The notes under the pieces are model-generated. The model saw only the letters and a program-made list of their open reading frames with translations, had not been told where the DNA came from and did not search any database. DNA of 44,307 nucleotides from Paenibacillus arenosi (GTDB taxonomy: Bacteria; Bacillota; Bacilli; Paenibacillales; Paenibacillaceae), in assembly GCF_014841135.1 (NCBI RefSeq), contig NZ_JACYTN010000031.1:1-44307 (forward strand), given 5' to 3'. Each line of letters begins with the position of its first letter. Position 1 is the first letter of the stretch. This document shows positions 32,852 through 42,155 of this stretch, piece after piece. The translations under genes were made by a program, and so were the position numbers.

Positions 32852-33427
32852 ATGTCTACCGATAGCACAACAGCCTTGCTTAGCTCTCCTTCTTTGAACT
32901 TATCCTTTGACTTAAGATCAGCGCCATTTTATCAAAAAAATGCCCAAAACTTTATTCTTCAGCAATTCGCCAAGCAGCTGCCCGTGATGCAAAATTTAGG
33001 CTTACTCGACATTTACCTGGGCAAAGGAAACAGTGTTGAGGCCCATTGGCATCCGAATGCAGCTGAGCTTGTATACGTTATACAAGGAGAAGCGATTGTC
33101 TCCGTACTTAATCCCTTTACGCTGCAAGTACTTACCTATCGCGTCAAACCGCCCCAAACCGTATATATCCCTATGGGCTGGTGGCACTGGGAAATCGCGC
33201 TTACGGATCGTACCCACTTGTTAGCTATTTTCGATAATCATGCTGCGCAAACGGTATTCGGCTCAGATGTATTTCGCAAGACGCCGCCAGAAGTGTTCCA
33301 GATTATTTACGGCGTAAATGCTGCACAGCTTGCTGAAGTACTTAAGCCGATTAATCAGACTGTCATTATTGGTCCGCCGGATGCTACTCAAGCCCAATTA
33401 CAGCAAGGGGTTCCTTTCCAGTATTAA
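32852..33427 (+). CDS. Cupin-domain protein
   Basis: The 191-residue protein has a single germin-like cupin barrel. Motif 1 is HWHPNAAELVYVIQG (two His and a Glu), and motif 2 is IPMGWWHWEIA (third His). These four residues bind a metal, usually manganese or iron. It resembles half of an oxalate decarboxylase in style, but activity cannot be assumed from one domain. ATG 32852 follows AAAGGCGGG. There is no signal peptide. Confidence 0.82.
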   Translation: MSTDSTTALLSSPSLNLSFDLRSAPFYQKNAQNFILQQFAKQLPVMQNLGLLDIYLGKGNSVEAHWHPNAAELVYVIQGEAIVSVLNPFTLQVLTYRVKPPQTVYIPMGWWHWEIALTDRTHLLAIFDNHAAQTVFGSDVFRKTPPEVFQIIYGVNAAQLAEVLKPINQTVIIGPPDATQAQLQQGVPFQY

Positions 33428-33489
33428 ATTCACTTTCCAAAATACAGGACTGAATTCGATGTTGATGTTGATGTATAGTCATTCACCTT

Positions 33490-33522
33490 TCAAAAAATGC
33501 CACCCGCTCCAGGGTGGCATTT
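33490..33522. terminator. Bidirectional terminator
   Basis: AAATGCCACCC (33495-33505) and GGGTGGCATTT (33512-33522) form a perfect 11-bp stem. The minus-strand side has TTTTTT, so it mainly ends the ABC permease operon. It also ends the converging cupin gene. Confidence 0.85.
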
Positions 33523-33572
33523 GCTAGGAAATCGACGTGTTGAAATTAGCGTATTTAATAGCATCATTTGAA

Positions 33573-36185
33573 TTAAATATTTTCGTTCTTCAATGCTTCA
33601 ACAATATTTTGTCCTTTATGTTTTCTAGTCGCATAGATTATGGTCAAGCCTACAATAAAGAACACGCCCACTACTGCTAGGATCATATCCACCCAAGGTA
33701 GCGTAAAATCAAAGGAGAAATTACGGCTTAAAATCTTATAGATGATATAGATTACACCTAAGCTAATAGGCAACCCGTAAAGCAGCGACTTCATGGCATA
33801 AAATAATCCTTCAAAGCGTATCATTTGTTTCATGCTCTTTGGAGTCATGCCAACCGAAGTTAACATGGCGAACTCTCTTTTTCTTAAAGCCATGCCTGTT
33901 GAAATCGTATTAATTATGGTTGCCGTACATATAAGCCCTATGAGAATGACAAAGCCATATAAGAACACGGATATGACCGTAGCCCGATCCAACTCAGATT
34001 GCCGTTGCTCGATCAGATTGTTCGTAAAGGCATCTACACTAGGATAGCCATTTGTAATAGGCACAATTTCATTCTCCAAAGCAGTAGACTGTTCGGTTGT
34101 AAATTGAACCTCGCTGTTCAAATAGTTAGCCAGATGAACATTACCCATTTGTTGAAGCATGCTGTCAAATCCATGCTCTGAAACAACAAGCGTTACAGTA
34201 GAAGGACTTTCCTGGTAGTGATACATAAATGGTGGACGTTTATCCGTAATGGATGCGATCCGGATGTTCCATTTCACCTCCGATCCATCTTCATTAATAC
34301 TTAAAGGCAGTTCCGTTCCTTCGCTAACGTTCAATTGAGTGATGTCTGTAAAAATCCGTTTTTCTTTCAAGGTGAACCGATTTACAAGTACTGCCTGGAT
34401 GTTAGCATCCTCGAGCTTATTATTATTTATACCTATCGTTTGTAGATAGTTTGTAAAAGAGGTGTCATCGAGCGAAACAATGTCGGCATTCAAAGTGTAA
34501 GCACCCTCGTATGGTGCTAGTCGCTTAGCAATGTCCATCGCAACTTGATCTTCTTTAAGGTTTAGTGCTGCAGAAAGTGTTTGAGTCTTTACTTTACTTG
34601 AAACATGTTTGACAGTCATCAATTCGTTTGTTAATGACTTCACTCCTGCCAAATCATCGCCGCTTACGTAGACGGATACATCGTATGGAACTGGTGCTTG
34701 TGCCATGTTATAAGATTTCTCTAAATAAAGCGAAAAAGAAGAGGCTGCTAAAAATAAAATGACACTGATAGCAAGAGAAAAGACAGTTGTACGATAGTGA
34801 TGTTTGTTTCTCTTTATATTTTTTAATCCAAGCTCCGCTTCAAATCCAAACCACTTACGAGTTACTTTTGATGTACGAACATCATTACTTTTCATTTCAA
34901 TATCTTTGTTCTGTCTAATCGCGCTTATCGTAGTAATTCTAGATGCTCTAACGGCTGGCAACCATGCCGAAATGAAAAGCGTTACAATAGAAACCAAGAT
35001 CACAGCAATGATGGTAAACGGTTCTAGTATTAGACGAATTGGCTCACTGACTGAAAACATTTTTTGAATAAACGGACTAAGTAGCTCAAAGGTAACACCA
35101 ATACCTATTGAACCAAATAGCAATCCAACCGGTATGGCGAATAAGCCAATTACTGTCGCCTCAAAAAATACAGAAGCTCTCTTTTGTTGTTTGGTTGCCC
35201 CTACACTGGAGAGCATCCCTAGAGCACGACTACGCTCTGATAGCGAGATTGCGAACGCGTTATATATAAGCGATATCGAGCCAATCATAATAATCGTACC
35301 AATCGTGATAACAGCCAGATACATAGTTGTAACAAATCTAGCGTCATTCGAAATCCCGGAATATAGCAGAAGGTTGCGATGATACTCGATTTTTACTCCT
35401 TTTGATTTCACTTGGTCTTTTACTCGATGTACGTTGCTGGCGATATTGTCACTAACCTTATAGACGTCGGTCCCCCATTTTTTATAATCCTTATATTCAA
35501 CGCTTACGGTGTAAGGGGAACCTGCCTTCAAATGCTTCTCAGAAAGGCCGCTAAATGCACGGTAAGCAGCTGCTGCTTCATACTCTCGTGCAGGTGCTTG
35601 AACAATGCCGGTAATCGTGTAGGTTTTGCGGCTTGCGGGCGTAAAAACTTCATCTATGGAGTGGGAATAATTGTTATCTAATGTTAATTTCTTTCCTTCT
35701 TCCGTTCTGCTGCGCTCACCAAATTCCAATGTAACTACATCACCGACCTTCCATCGAACACCGGAGGTCTGCGTAAATTGCTTTGAAATAACCAGTTCAT
35801 CTTCCGTTTTAGGCAAGCGGCCTTCAATGGTGCTCACCGCTAGCAAATCGTGATTACTATGTTCCGTAATATATAAGTAGGGCTTTTTGCTATTTTTAGC
35901 GTTTGCAAGCCGTGCAACACCTAGCTCGTTTTCTATATCATACCCTTCAATTTCTTCCTTATTTGTAATACGGTCTACATCTTCCCCTGCAACATCAAGA
36001 AATGCAGCATTCCATTTGCCACTAAAATGAATAGCTTCTCTTTGCATCATATCCATAAAAGAAGCCTTAATCGTAAATACGGCTGTAAGCATGGCCACCG
36101 AAATAATTACCCCAATGATGGTAACAATCGTGCGGCTTTTATTATGTTTCATATAACGCAAGGTGAGCTGATTGATGATATTCAC
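33573..36185 (-). CDS. Large FtsX-domain ABC transporter permease
   Basis: The 870-residue protein has one membrane segment near residues 19-40, a large extracellular region to about 285, and three segments around 290-405. A further segment near 455-480 is followed by a second extracellular region and three C-terminal segments (about 735-860). This is a duplicated FtsX layout, not the ten-helix BceB form. FtsX-type permeases usually transmit force to extracellular domains or expel peptides and lipids. It starts with GTG, overlapping the ATPase stop as GTGA. The operon also encodes a two-component system, suggesting antimicrobial peptide or envelope stress response. Confidence 0.87.
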   Translation of the reverse strand: MNIINQLTLRYMKHNKSRTIVTIIGVIISVAMLTAVFTIKASFMDMMQREAIHFSGKWNAAFLDVAGEDVDRITNKEEIEGYDIENELGVARLANAKNSKKPYLYITEHSNHDLLAVSTIEGRLPKTEDELVISKQFTQTSGVRWKVGDVVTLEFGERSRTEEGKKLTLDNNYSHSIDEVFTPASRKTYTITGIVQAPAREYEAAAAYRAFSGLSEKHLKAGSPYTVSVEYKDYKKWGTDVYKVSDNIASNVHRVKDQVKSKGVKIEYHRNLLLYSGISNDARFVTTMYLAVITIGTIIMIGSISLIYNAFAISLSERSRALGMLSSVGATKQQKRASVFFEATVIGLFAIPVGLLFGSIGIGVTFELLSPFIQKMFSVSEPIRLILEPFTIIAVILVSIVTLFISAWLPAVRASRITTISAIRQNKDIEMKSNDVRTSKVTRKWFGFEAELGLKNIKRNKHHYRTTVFSLAISVILFLAASSFSLYLEKSYNMAQAPVPYDVSVYVSGDDLAGVKSLTNELMTVKHVSSKVKTQTLSAALNLKEDQVAMDIAKRLAPYEGAYTLNADIVSLDDTSFTNYLQTIGINNNKLEDANIQAVLVNRFTLKEKRIFTDITQLNVSEGTELPLSINEDGSEVKWNIRIASITDKRPPFMYHYQESPSTVTLVVSEHGFDSMLQQMGNVHLANYLNSEVQFTTEQSTALENEIVPITNGYPSVDAFTNNLIEQRQSELDRATVISVFLYGFVILIGLICTATIINTISTGMALRKREFAMLTSVGMTPKSMKQMIRFEGLFYAMKSLLYGLPISLGVIYIIYKILSRNFSFDFTLPWVDMILAVVGVFFIVGLTIIYATRKHKGQNIVEALKNENI

Positions 36186-36865
36186 CGTCGGATCACCTCG
36201 TCTTTTGAAATCATGCCATCCTGAATGGAAATAATCCGGTCTGCTTGCATAGCTATGTTTTCATCATGGGTGATAATAATAAGTGTTTGATTTCGCTCTT
36301 TGTGTAACTTTTTCAAAAGGCTTATCACATCAGCACTGTTTTTGCTATCCAGATTACCGGTTGGCTCATCTGCCAGTACGATAGCTGGACTGTTAATCAA
36401 GGCACGACCGATAGAAACACGCTGCTGTTGGCCACCAGACAGCTGGTTGGGCAAATGCTTTAATCGCTGTTGAAGGCCTAAAATTTCTACAATGTTAGAA
36501 AGGTTATCTTGATTTACTTCTCTACCGTCTAATAGCAAAGGCAATGTGATGTTTTCCTCCACATTAAGTACAGGAATCAGGTTGAAGAATTGATAGATAA
36601 GCCCGATTTGCCTACGTCTAAATATGGCCAGAGCCGTTTCATTCATGGCGTATATATCGGTGTTATCAACCACTACCTTACCCGATGTGGGCATATCAAC
36701 GCCCCCCAATATATGCAAGAGTGTAGACTTGCCTGAACCTGATGGGCCAATAATGGCCACAAACTCTCCTTTTTGTACGGAAAAAGAAATATGGTTTAGT
36801 GCAGTTACGGCTGTCTCACCGTCACCGTATGTTTTCGACAAGTTTTCTACTCGTAAAATCTCCAT
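36182..36865 (-). CDS. ABC transporter ATP-binding protein (MacB/LolD type)
   Basis: The 227-residue ATPase has Walker A GPSGSGKST at 40-48, signature LSGGQQQR at 142-149 and Walker B VLADEPTGNLD at 163-173. The NLDSKN and QQQRV words are typical of the MacB/LolD subfamily that partners FtsX permeases. AGGAGG precedes the ATG at good distance. It is coupled to the permease by a 4-base overlap. The gap to the kinase gene (36866-36952) holds AT-rich sequence with no strong terminator. Confidence 0.93.
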   Translation of the reverse strand: MEILRVENLSKTYGDGETAVTALNHISFSVQKGEFVAIIGPSGSGKSTLLHILGGVDMPTSGKVVVDNTDIYAMNETALAIFRRRQIGLIYQFFNLIPVLNVEENITLPLLLDGREVNQDNLSNIVEILGLQQRLKHLPNQLSGGQQQRVSIGRALINSPAIVLADEPTGNLDSKNSADVISLLKKLHKERNQTLIIITHDENIAMQADRIISIQDGMISKDEVIRR

Positions 36866-36952
36866 CTTGAACCTCCTAGATTGTTTGTTGTTACCTTTAA
36901 TTTACTTGGCTAAGATGTCTTGTCGGTGACATTCTATCTTACAATTTAGTCA

Positions 36953-37954
36953 CTAAACCATTTGTTTGAAAAATTTGATGGTAAACGTTGTGCCCGCACC
37001 AAGCTGACTTTCCATGACGATATCGGCACTTTGACTTTGCAGAATCGATTTAGACATTGCCAAGCCTATTCCAATACTGTCAGGACCCGCGTTTTTCCCT
37101 TTATAAAATCGTTCAAAAATGTACGGGGCATCTTCTCGGCCAATGCCCTCACCACTGTCGGTAATAATCATTCGCGTATACAAAGGTGTCTCTTCACAAG
37201 CAATCGTAATCCTGCCTCCGACTGGCGTATGCTCGATCCCATTTTTAATGACGTTCAAGATCGCTTCGACGGTCCAGTTTTCATCTACCGACACCATAAG
37301 ATTTGGATCACAGGAAATCGTAAGCTGTTGATTTTTTAATTCCATAGGGATAAGAAGCGGCTCCAATGCTTTGTCTACTAGTTTCTTGACAGATACAGGC
37401 TCCTTTTTGAACGTAACACGTTGCACATCAATTTTGGATAGCTTAAGCAATGAAGTTACGAGCCATTCAATACGCTTCAATTGATTGAGTATGTTGCCTA
37501 CGAACTCTTCCCTTTTCTCAGGAGGTAGACTAGGGTTGTTTAACAAATCTGCCATGACAAACATGGAGGTGAGAGGTGTCTTTAATTGATGCGAAATATT
37601 AGACAACGTTTCGGCCAAATATAATTTATCCTTTTTCAAATGAACAGACAGTTCCGATAACGTTAACGTGACTTTGTAAATATCATTTTTCAATATACTT
37701 AATTCGCCTTCTCTGTTGTCTCGTATATCCATAGTGGGTTGACCAGAATAAACAGAAGCCAAATAGTCAGATAACTTTTTGATGTCTCGAAAACGTTTAA
37801 GAGTAAACAGAAAGAAACAGAAAAAGAGCAGGGATAACGTAGCCATGGCTACAACTCCTGCTTTCCAGTCCATCATCCAGATAACCGAAGTGCCAATAAT
37901 AGATATAACTACGCAAAAAGTGAATAATGCCCATATGCTCTTATTTCTAATCAT
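36953..37954 (-). CDS. Intramembrane-sensing-type histidine kinase
   Basis: The 333-residue kinase has two close membrane helices (about residues 7-28 and 32-52) with almost no extracellular loop. A linker, the H-box SHQLKTPLTS with His122, and an ATPase domain with NGIEHTP, DSGEGIG, FERFYKG and GIGLAM follow. The short loop is typical of kinases that sense through an associated ABC transporter. It overlaps the response regulator gene by 8 bp. ATG 37954 follows GGGTGG; a GTG at 37963 is the alternative. Confidence 0.9.
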   Translation of the reverse strand: MIRNKSIWALFTFCVVISIIGTSVIWMMDWKAGVVAMATLSLLFFCFFLFTLKRFRDIKKLSDYLASVYSGQPTMDIRDNREGELSILKNDIYKVTLTLSELSVHLKKDKLYLAETLSNISHQLKTPLTSMFVMADLLNNPSLPPEKREEFVGNILNQLKRIEWLVTSLLKLSKIDVQRVTFKKEPVSVKKLVDKALEPLLIPMELKNQQLTISCDPNLMVSVDENWTVEAILNVIKNGIEHTPVGGRITIACEETPLYTRMIITDSGEGIGREDAPYIFERFYKGKNAGPDSIGIGLAMSKSILQSQSADIVMESQLGAGTTFTIKFFKQMV

Positions 37955-38633
37955 GATTTCCACCCATACGATAGCCTAGTCCGCGCACGGTTTCGATGAC
38001 TTTGGAATTTTGGTTGCTATCCTCTAGCTTATCTCGCAATCGCTTAATGTAAACAGAAAGCGTATTGTCATTTATAAAGCTGCCATCCAAATCCCAAATA
38101 CCTTCTAACAGCTGATTTCTGGTTAAAGCTTGTCCTTTATTATTCATAAATGTTAATAGTAAGCGATATTCCAAAGCGGTTAACACTACTTCCTCAGTCC
38201 CTCTGTATACTTTAGCCTGCTTTGTATTTACAACAATATTTCCAACCTTCACCACATCATTCGAAGCGTATGCCTTTGTATAATGCTTAATTGCTGATTT
38301 CATTCTGCTAGTTAATTCTCGAATACGAAATGGTTTGGTAATATAATCGTCCGCCCCCATATCTAATCCGCGAACGACGTTGATCTCATCATCGCATGCC
38401 GTCAGAAAAATAACAGGAGCTTCCTGATTATCTTTAATATACTCGCACACCTCATAGCCACTGCCATCCGGCAAAGTTAAATCAAGTAAATAAATATCAA
38501 AATGCTGTAATCTGATTGTTTCCAATGCCATTTGCTTATTTTCACAAATAAATACTTCATAACCTTCGCTAGTAAGCGAATAATGCAATCCATCGGCAAT
38601 CGTTTTGTCATCTTCTACGATTAGTACTTTCAT
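37947..38633 (-). CDS. OmpR-family response regulator
   Basis: The 228-residue protein has a receiver domain with the acidic pair ED at 7-8, phosphoacceptor Asp51 in LLDLTLPDG and Lys100 near ITKPF. A C-terminal winged-helix DNA-binding domain contains the recognition helix region NDNTLSVYIKRLRDKL. GGAGG precedes the ATG at 38633. It is the first gene of the four-gene RR-HK-ABC operon and probably controls the transporter genes. The 264 bp upstream show only the terminator of the next operon. Confidence 0.92.
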   Translation of the reverse strand: MKVLIVEDDKTIADGLHYSLTSEGYEVFICENKQMALETIRLQHFDIYLLDLTLPDGSGYEVCEYIKDNQEAPVIFLTACDDEINVVRGLDMGADDYITKPFRIRELTSRMKSAIKHYTKAYASNDVVKVGNIVVNTKQAKVYRGTEEVVLTALEYRLLLTFMNNKGQALTRNQLLEGIWDLDGSFINDNTLSVYIKRLRDKLEDSNQNSKVIETVRGLGYRMGGNHD

Positions 38634-38814
38634 GTCTTGTTTCCTCCAATTGCATATAATGGGGTACTATTTCGCTAATGATTCTTCTCATGATATGTAA
38701 TGGATAAAGTAAATCATAAATGAGATACGTATCGCAAACTATCATAATCTACTTTCATTGTTTAGACAAAGTCGGTCGCAATTGTGCCACGCCTCAAGGG
38801 TTGAGTCTGAACAA

Positions 38815-38867
38815 AAATAAAAACAGCGTAATCTTGGACTACTAAAGTCCTGGACTACACTGTTTTT
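38815..38867 (-). terminator. Rho-independent terminator of the sigma/anti-sigma operon
   Basis: A long imperfect stem pairs AAACAG (38821-38826) and following bases with the region ending CTGTTT (38860-38865). The inner arms are GGACT and AGTCC. On the minus strand it ends in a T-rich tract. It follows the anti-sigma-like gene by 30 nt. Confidence 0.75.
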
Positions 38868-38897
38868 CCTGTTCATTGATTCATTCGGAGCAATCCG

Positions 38898-39971
38898 TTA
38901 TTTTTTCCACGGTGTTTCTGTTTTATGTTCAATTATGTGTACTACCTTTGGTTCAACAGCTTTTTTCATAAGCCGTAATGTATCCTTATCTACAGAACTT
39001 CCTTCCTTTTCGTCACCTTGAATTTGCTTTTTAGCCTGTGTCGTTGCAATTACATCAACGACTTGCTGCTTAGACACCTTTTTAGCTGCCGCAATCTCGA
39101 CTACCGTTTTACCTTTAGCTATTTCCTGCTTTAATTCCGCTGCACTCATGTCAAGTAAAGCAAACAGGTTTTCGTCATTTAAAAAATAATCCGCTGTCTT
39201 ATCTGGCTTTCCATCCAAGGAGAAGAAACCGTCTACAGCAGGTGCAGTTCCACCTCCGGCAAGCGAAAGACTGATCGTGTTGCTATGAACGAAGACCTGG
39301 AAGAACGCTATATCTTCACCCTTTTTCGTGTAGTTCAACATAAACGTTTTATTATCCGAATTTTCCATTTGCTCCATTCTAAACTCGTAGTTCTCACTGT
39401 CACCATACATTTTATCAATAAGCGTATCTACTTTCGCCTTCATTTCTTTTTCCGTTAAAGAAACAACTGGCTTTGCCTGAGGCTCCCAATTTACTTGATC
39501 AATGTGATCAATTGCACCCGCTACACCAATATCAAGTCTAATTTTTTTACCGGAAGCGCCCTTTTCCTGTAGAACAAGACTCGTTTGGATCGCTTTCTTA
39601 TCCTTTGAATTTGCGGCATCTCCTTCAACGCGGCTTGCTTCAATAATGTTAAATGATTTTGTTTCGGGAAATGCGTCATACAGCTTCTCTAGGGCTTCTT
39701 TACTGACTTTATCAAGCTTGACTTGTTCATCTGTCATTGGCGTTCTTGTTAGCAGCTCAATTAACGGAGGTGCAGCGAAGACTGCACTCGGAATCAAAAT
39801 TGCAGCAGCAATCATTCCACCAAGTAAACGTTTTTTCATAAATATATCGCTCCTTTTTCGTTGTAGGTGTTTAGAATATGATTGTTCAATTCGTTGGGTA
39901 AGCGCCGGGGGGCACTCCATCGATCCAGCCTCTTTGTGCAGATATTCACGGATTTTGTGTTCCATAGGCAT
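38898..39971 (-). CDS. Putative anti-sigma factor, membrane-anchored
   Basis: The 357-residue protein has a short cytoplasmic N-terminus (residues 1-46, with Cys20). One membrane segment at about 49-68 and a large extracytoplasmic domain follow. Near 268-310 is the motif LLDMSAAELKQEIAKGKT plus VVEIAAAKKVSKQQVVDVI, which resembles repeats found in secreted Bacillales proteins of unknown role. Its start overlaps the end of the ECF sigma gene by 26 bp, the standard arrangement for an anti-sigma partner. No zinc-binding HxxxCxxC is seen, so anti-sigma function is inferred from context only. Confidence 0.65.
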   Translation of the reverse strand: MPMEHKIREYLHKEAGSMECPPALTQRIEQSYSKHLQRKRSDIFMKKRLLGGMIAAAILIPSAVFAAPPLIELLTRTPMTDEQVKLDKVSKEALEKLYDAFPETKSFNIIEASRVEGDAANSKDKKAIQTSLVLQEKGASGKKIRLDIGVAGAIDHIDQVNWEPQAKPVVSLTEKEMKAKVDTLIDKMYGDSENYEFRMEQMENSDNKTFMLNYTKKGEDIAFFQVFVHSNTISLSLAGGGTAPAVDGFFSLDGKPDKTADYFLNDENLFALLDMSAAELKQEIAKGKTVVEIAAAKKVSKQQVVDVIATTQAKKQIQGDEKEGSSVDKDTLRLMKKAVEPKVVHIIEHKTETPWKK

Positions 39972-40536
39972 TGATCGTTTCCATCCTTTCCAGCGGGAGA
40001 TTTCCTACGTGTTTTCGAAGTGCCTGCATGGCAGCATGATATCTAGATTTAACGGTACCCAACGGAATATCGAGCAGAGTCGCAATTTCTTCAAGCGCAT
40101 AGTCATGAAAAAAGCGGAGGATAATGACTGCTCGCTGTTTGTCAGTAAGTGACTGAATTGCCTGCGATATCTCCTGTTCCATTCCCTCTGTCATCACAGC
40201 GGGCTTATCCCAATGATGCTCTTCCCGGGAGAAAATACGGATGCGTTCAAAAATCCGGAATCTCCTCCAACGCTTAACCCGAAATCGTTGCACTTGACGA
40301 ATGACAAGGCCGTGCAACCAGAACTGGAAAGGACGACTCGTATCATAGTTCACCAGTGAAGTCCACATTTGCATATAAATTTCGTTCATAATATCTTCCC
40401 GATCCTGCTTATGATCCACCAGAAAGGAGACGGTTCGATAAACATCTCGATAGGTGGCCTCATACATGGTCTGAAACGCCTCTTGATCTCCGTCTATCAT
40501 TTGTTGAAGCAATTGGTACAAATATTTACTTTCCAT
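39946..40536 (-). CDS. ECF-subfamily RNA polymerase sigma factor
   Basis: The 196-residue protein has region 2 (about residues 10-75, with the -10-contacting motif DREDIMNEIYMQMW) and region 4 (about 125-180, with DKQRAVIILRFFHDYALEEI followed by GTVKSRYHAAMQAL). A basic linker (RVKRWRRFRIFERIR) lies between. It directs RNA polymerase to a small stress regulon. The ATG at 40536 follows AGGAGGG. A possible self-promoter lies at 40574-40596. The downstream overlapping gene is the likely anti-sigma partner. Confidence 0.87.
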   Translation of the reverse strand: MESKYLYQLLQQMIDGDQEAFQTMYEATYRDVYRTVSFLVDHKQDREDIMNEIYMQMWTSLVNYDTSRPFQFWLHGLVIRQVQRFRVKRWRRFRIFERIRIFSREEHHWDKPAVMTEGMEQEISQAIQSLTDKQRAVIILRFFHDYALEEIATLLDIPLGTVKSRYHAAMQALRKHVGNLPLERMETINAYGTQNP

Positions 40537-40573
40537 TCAGAGGGCCCTCCTGAATAAGCTTACACCCTATATT

Positions 40574-40617
40574 GTCGCTGTCTCGAAAAAAGGTTCGGTA
40601 CTTTTATTTAAAAGTAC
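40574..40617 (-). promoter_or_regulatory. Possible ECF autoregulatory promoter and adjoining palindrome
   Basis: On the minus strand GAACCTTTTTT (from 40596) is followed 14 nt after GAACC by CGAC (40577-40574). This is close to the AAC...CGTC pattern of Bacillus stress ECF sigma factors. Just upstream a perfect palindrome, GTACTTTT and AAAAGTAC around ATTT (40598-40617), could bind a regulator. Confidence 0.45.
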
Positions 40618-40688
40618 AAAAAAACACCCCCGCTAGAATCTTCCTTATTAGCCCAGCTAATAACTACTCATTCTACCGATAGGGTGTT
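40617..40688 (-). terminator. Complex terminator of the YgjP-like gene
   Basis: The outer stem AACACCC/GGGTGTT (40623-40629, 40682-40688) encloses TAGAAT/ATTCTA and a central TTATTAGC-CCA-GCTAATAA hairpin. On the minus strand it ends in TTTTTTT. It lies only 6 nt past the metallopeptidase stop. Confidence 0.8.
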
Positions 40689-40694
40689 AGTTGC

Positions 40695-41363
40695 TTAAAA
40701 CGTCATCGCTTGACCATGTCTTGCTAGATACTGTTCCTTCTCCTTATAGTCTGGCATGATGCTACCTACGCGCCGCCAGAAGGATCGATCGTGATTCATA
40801 TGATGCAAATGGCATAATTCATGAATGACTACATAATCAATCACTTCAATAGGCGCCATTGCCAGACGATAATTAAAAGTTAACTTTTTATCAGAACTGC
40901 AGGTGCCCCACTTCGTTCTAGACTCCACAATTTCGAAGGATTTCGGCTTCACCTTCAAATCATTTTGATAGATTTTAATCCGTTCCCCGATTATTTTTTT
41001 ACAGCTAGCGAAGTAGAACTTCTTGAGCTTTAGCTTAAGTTCCTCTTCTGATAAACCGTCCATATCTATTAATTCATGCAGCAAGTATTCTTTGCCTAAA
41101 TGAAGAAAGGTTCCCGCATCGTCGTACTCCCTCCACTTGGTTGGCCCCGCTTTAGCCGCTTCTATTTTCCGCAAATTTTCACTGATCCACTTGCTATATT
41201 GTTCAACCGCACTTCGTATCGTTTCTTCCGTCATCTCTTTAGGCACTTTGATCGAAACACGACCGAACGAATCCATATGAATCGTGGTTTTCTTTCTGCG
41301 CCCGTATTGTACATCAACATGTATGATTTGATTATCTATTTGAACTTGCATATTCACCATCAT
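40695..41363 (-). CDS. YgjP/DUF45-type (SprT-like) metallopeptidase
   Basis: The 222-residue protein has the gluzincin-like motif HELCHLHHMNH (about residues 181-191), in which the two His of HExxH-type HELCH and a later His bind zinc. The typical DUF45 words RTKWGTCSSDKKLTFNYRL precede it. The family is widespread, and its cellular substrate is not established. The start is uncertain: ATGs at 41363, 41360 and 41351 all lack a strong site. It is a single-gene unit. Confidence 0.85.
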   Translation of the reverse strand: MMVNMQVQIDNQIIHVDVQYGRRKKTTIHMDSFGRVSIKVPKEMTEETIRSAVEQYSKWISENLRKIEAAKAGPTKWREYDDAGTFLHLGKEYLLHELIDMDGLSEEELKLKLKKFYFASCKKIIGERIKIYQNDLKVKPKSFEIVESRTKWGTCSSDKKLTFNYRLAMAPIEVIDYVVIHELCHLHHMNHDRSFWRRVGSIMPDYKEKEQYLARHGQAMTF

Positions 41364-41518
41364 CTCTATCTACTTTTGTTAGGATAGATGACTGCCCATC
41401 CACTGTTTGCGCTCCAAGCAGTAGAGCAGATATCCTGTATTTATTTTACCATAACCGTTTAGAAGTAGATTCCTTTATATGAAACAAGATATTTTTATTC
41501 TAAAACAACCTATATATA

Positions 41519-41547
41519 TTGTTAAACAATAAATAATGTATTATAAT
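41519..41547 (+). promoter_or_regulatory. Promoter with overlapping small palindrome
   Basis: TTGTTA (41519-41524) and TATAAT (41542-41547) are spaced 17 nt. ATTGTT-A-AACAAT (41518-41530) is a perfect palindrome over the -35 box, a plausible repressor site for the DUF2975 gene. Confidence 0.6.
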
Positions 41548-41580
41548 AACATTGATTTCAAGTAAATGAGGTGTTTAAGG

Positions 41581-42054
41581 ATGAAACGTGCATCCACTTT
41601 ATTTTTAAAGATTTGCGTATTTCTAATGGCTTTGCCAGCGCTTGCTGTCTGCGTACTGGCGCTTCTCTCTTTGTTTCGAGAAACTAACGATCAATTTCCA
41701 GGCAAACTTTATGCAGTCGATATCGTTTATTTCGCAGCCGTAATTCCTTATTTCATCGCACTGTATCAGGCATTTACATTACTCGGCTATATTGATAAAA
41801 ATATCGCTTTTTCTGAGCTGTCCGTCCGCGCATTACAGAAAATCAAATACTGCGGCATCAGTATAGGCATTATTTTTGTGGCAATGGAACCCGTGTTGTA
41901 CATGATGGCTATAGAAGAGGAGGCGCCAGGGCTGGTTGTGATTGGGTTGGTTATAGCCCTCGCCTCGTTTGTCGTTGCTGTATTCGGTGCTCTGCTGGAG
42001 CGATTGTTGCAAAACGCCATTCATCTCAAATTAGAAAATGAACTTACGGTTTAA
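41581..42054 (+). CDS. DUF2975 family membrane protein
   Basis: The 157-residue protein has four hydrophobic segments (about residues 7-31, 46-67, 90-110 and 116-140), matching DUF2975/YoaS-like proteins. These are usually followed by a small Xre-type regulator gene, which is missing here. ATG 41581 follows GAGGTG at 7 nt; an upstream in-frame ATG at 41566 overlaps that site and is unlikely. The function is unknown. Confidence 0.8.
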   Translation: MKRASTLFLKICVFLMALPALAVCVLALLSLFRETNDQFPGKLYAVDIVYFAAVIPYFIALYQAFTLLGYIDKNIAFSELSVRALQKIKYCGISIGIIFVAMEPVLYMMAIEEEAPGLVVIGLVIALASFVVAVFGALLERLLQNAIHLKLENELTV

Positions 42055-42091
42055 GAAGTCGAAGTGCCCCATCACGAAAATATCTAACACA

Positions 42092-42117
42092 AAAAGGCAG
42101 CCCATAGGCTGCCTTTT
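42092..42117. terminator. Bidirectional terminator
   Basis: AAAAGGCAGCC (42092-42102) and GGCTGCCTTTT (42107-42117) form a perfect 11-bp stem with loop CATA. It serves the converging DUF2975 and pckA genes. Confidence 0.9.
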
Positions 42118-42155
42118 CCTCACACATCCTAAATCCCTCTAGAACATGCTTCCTT

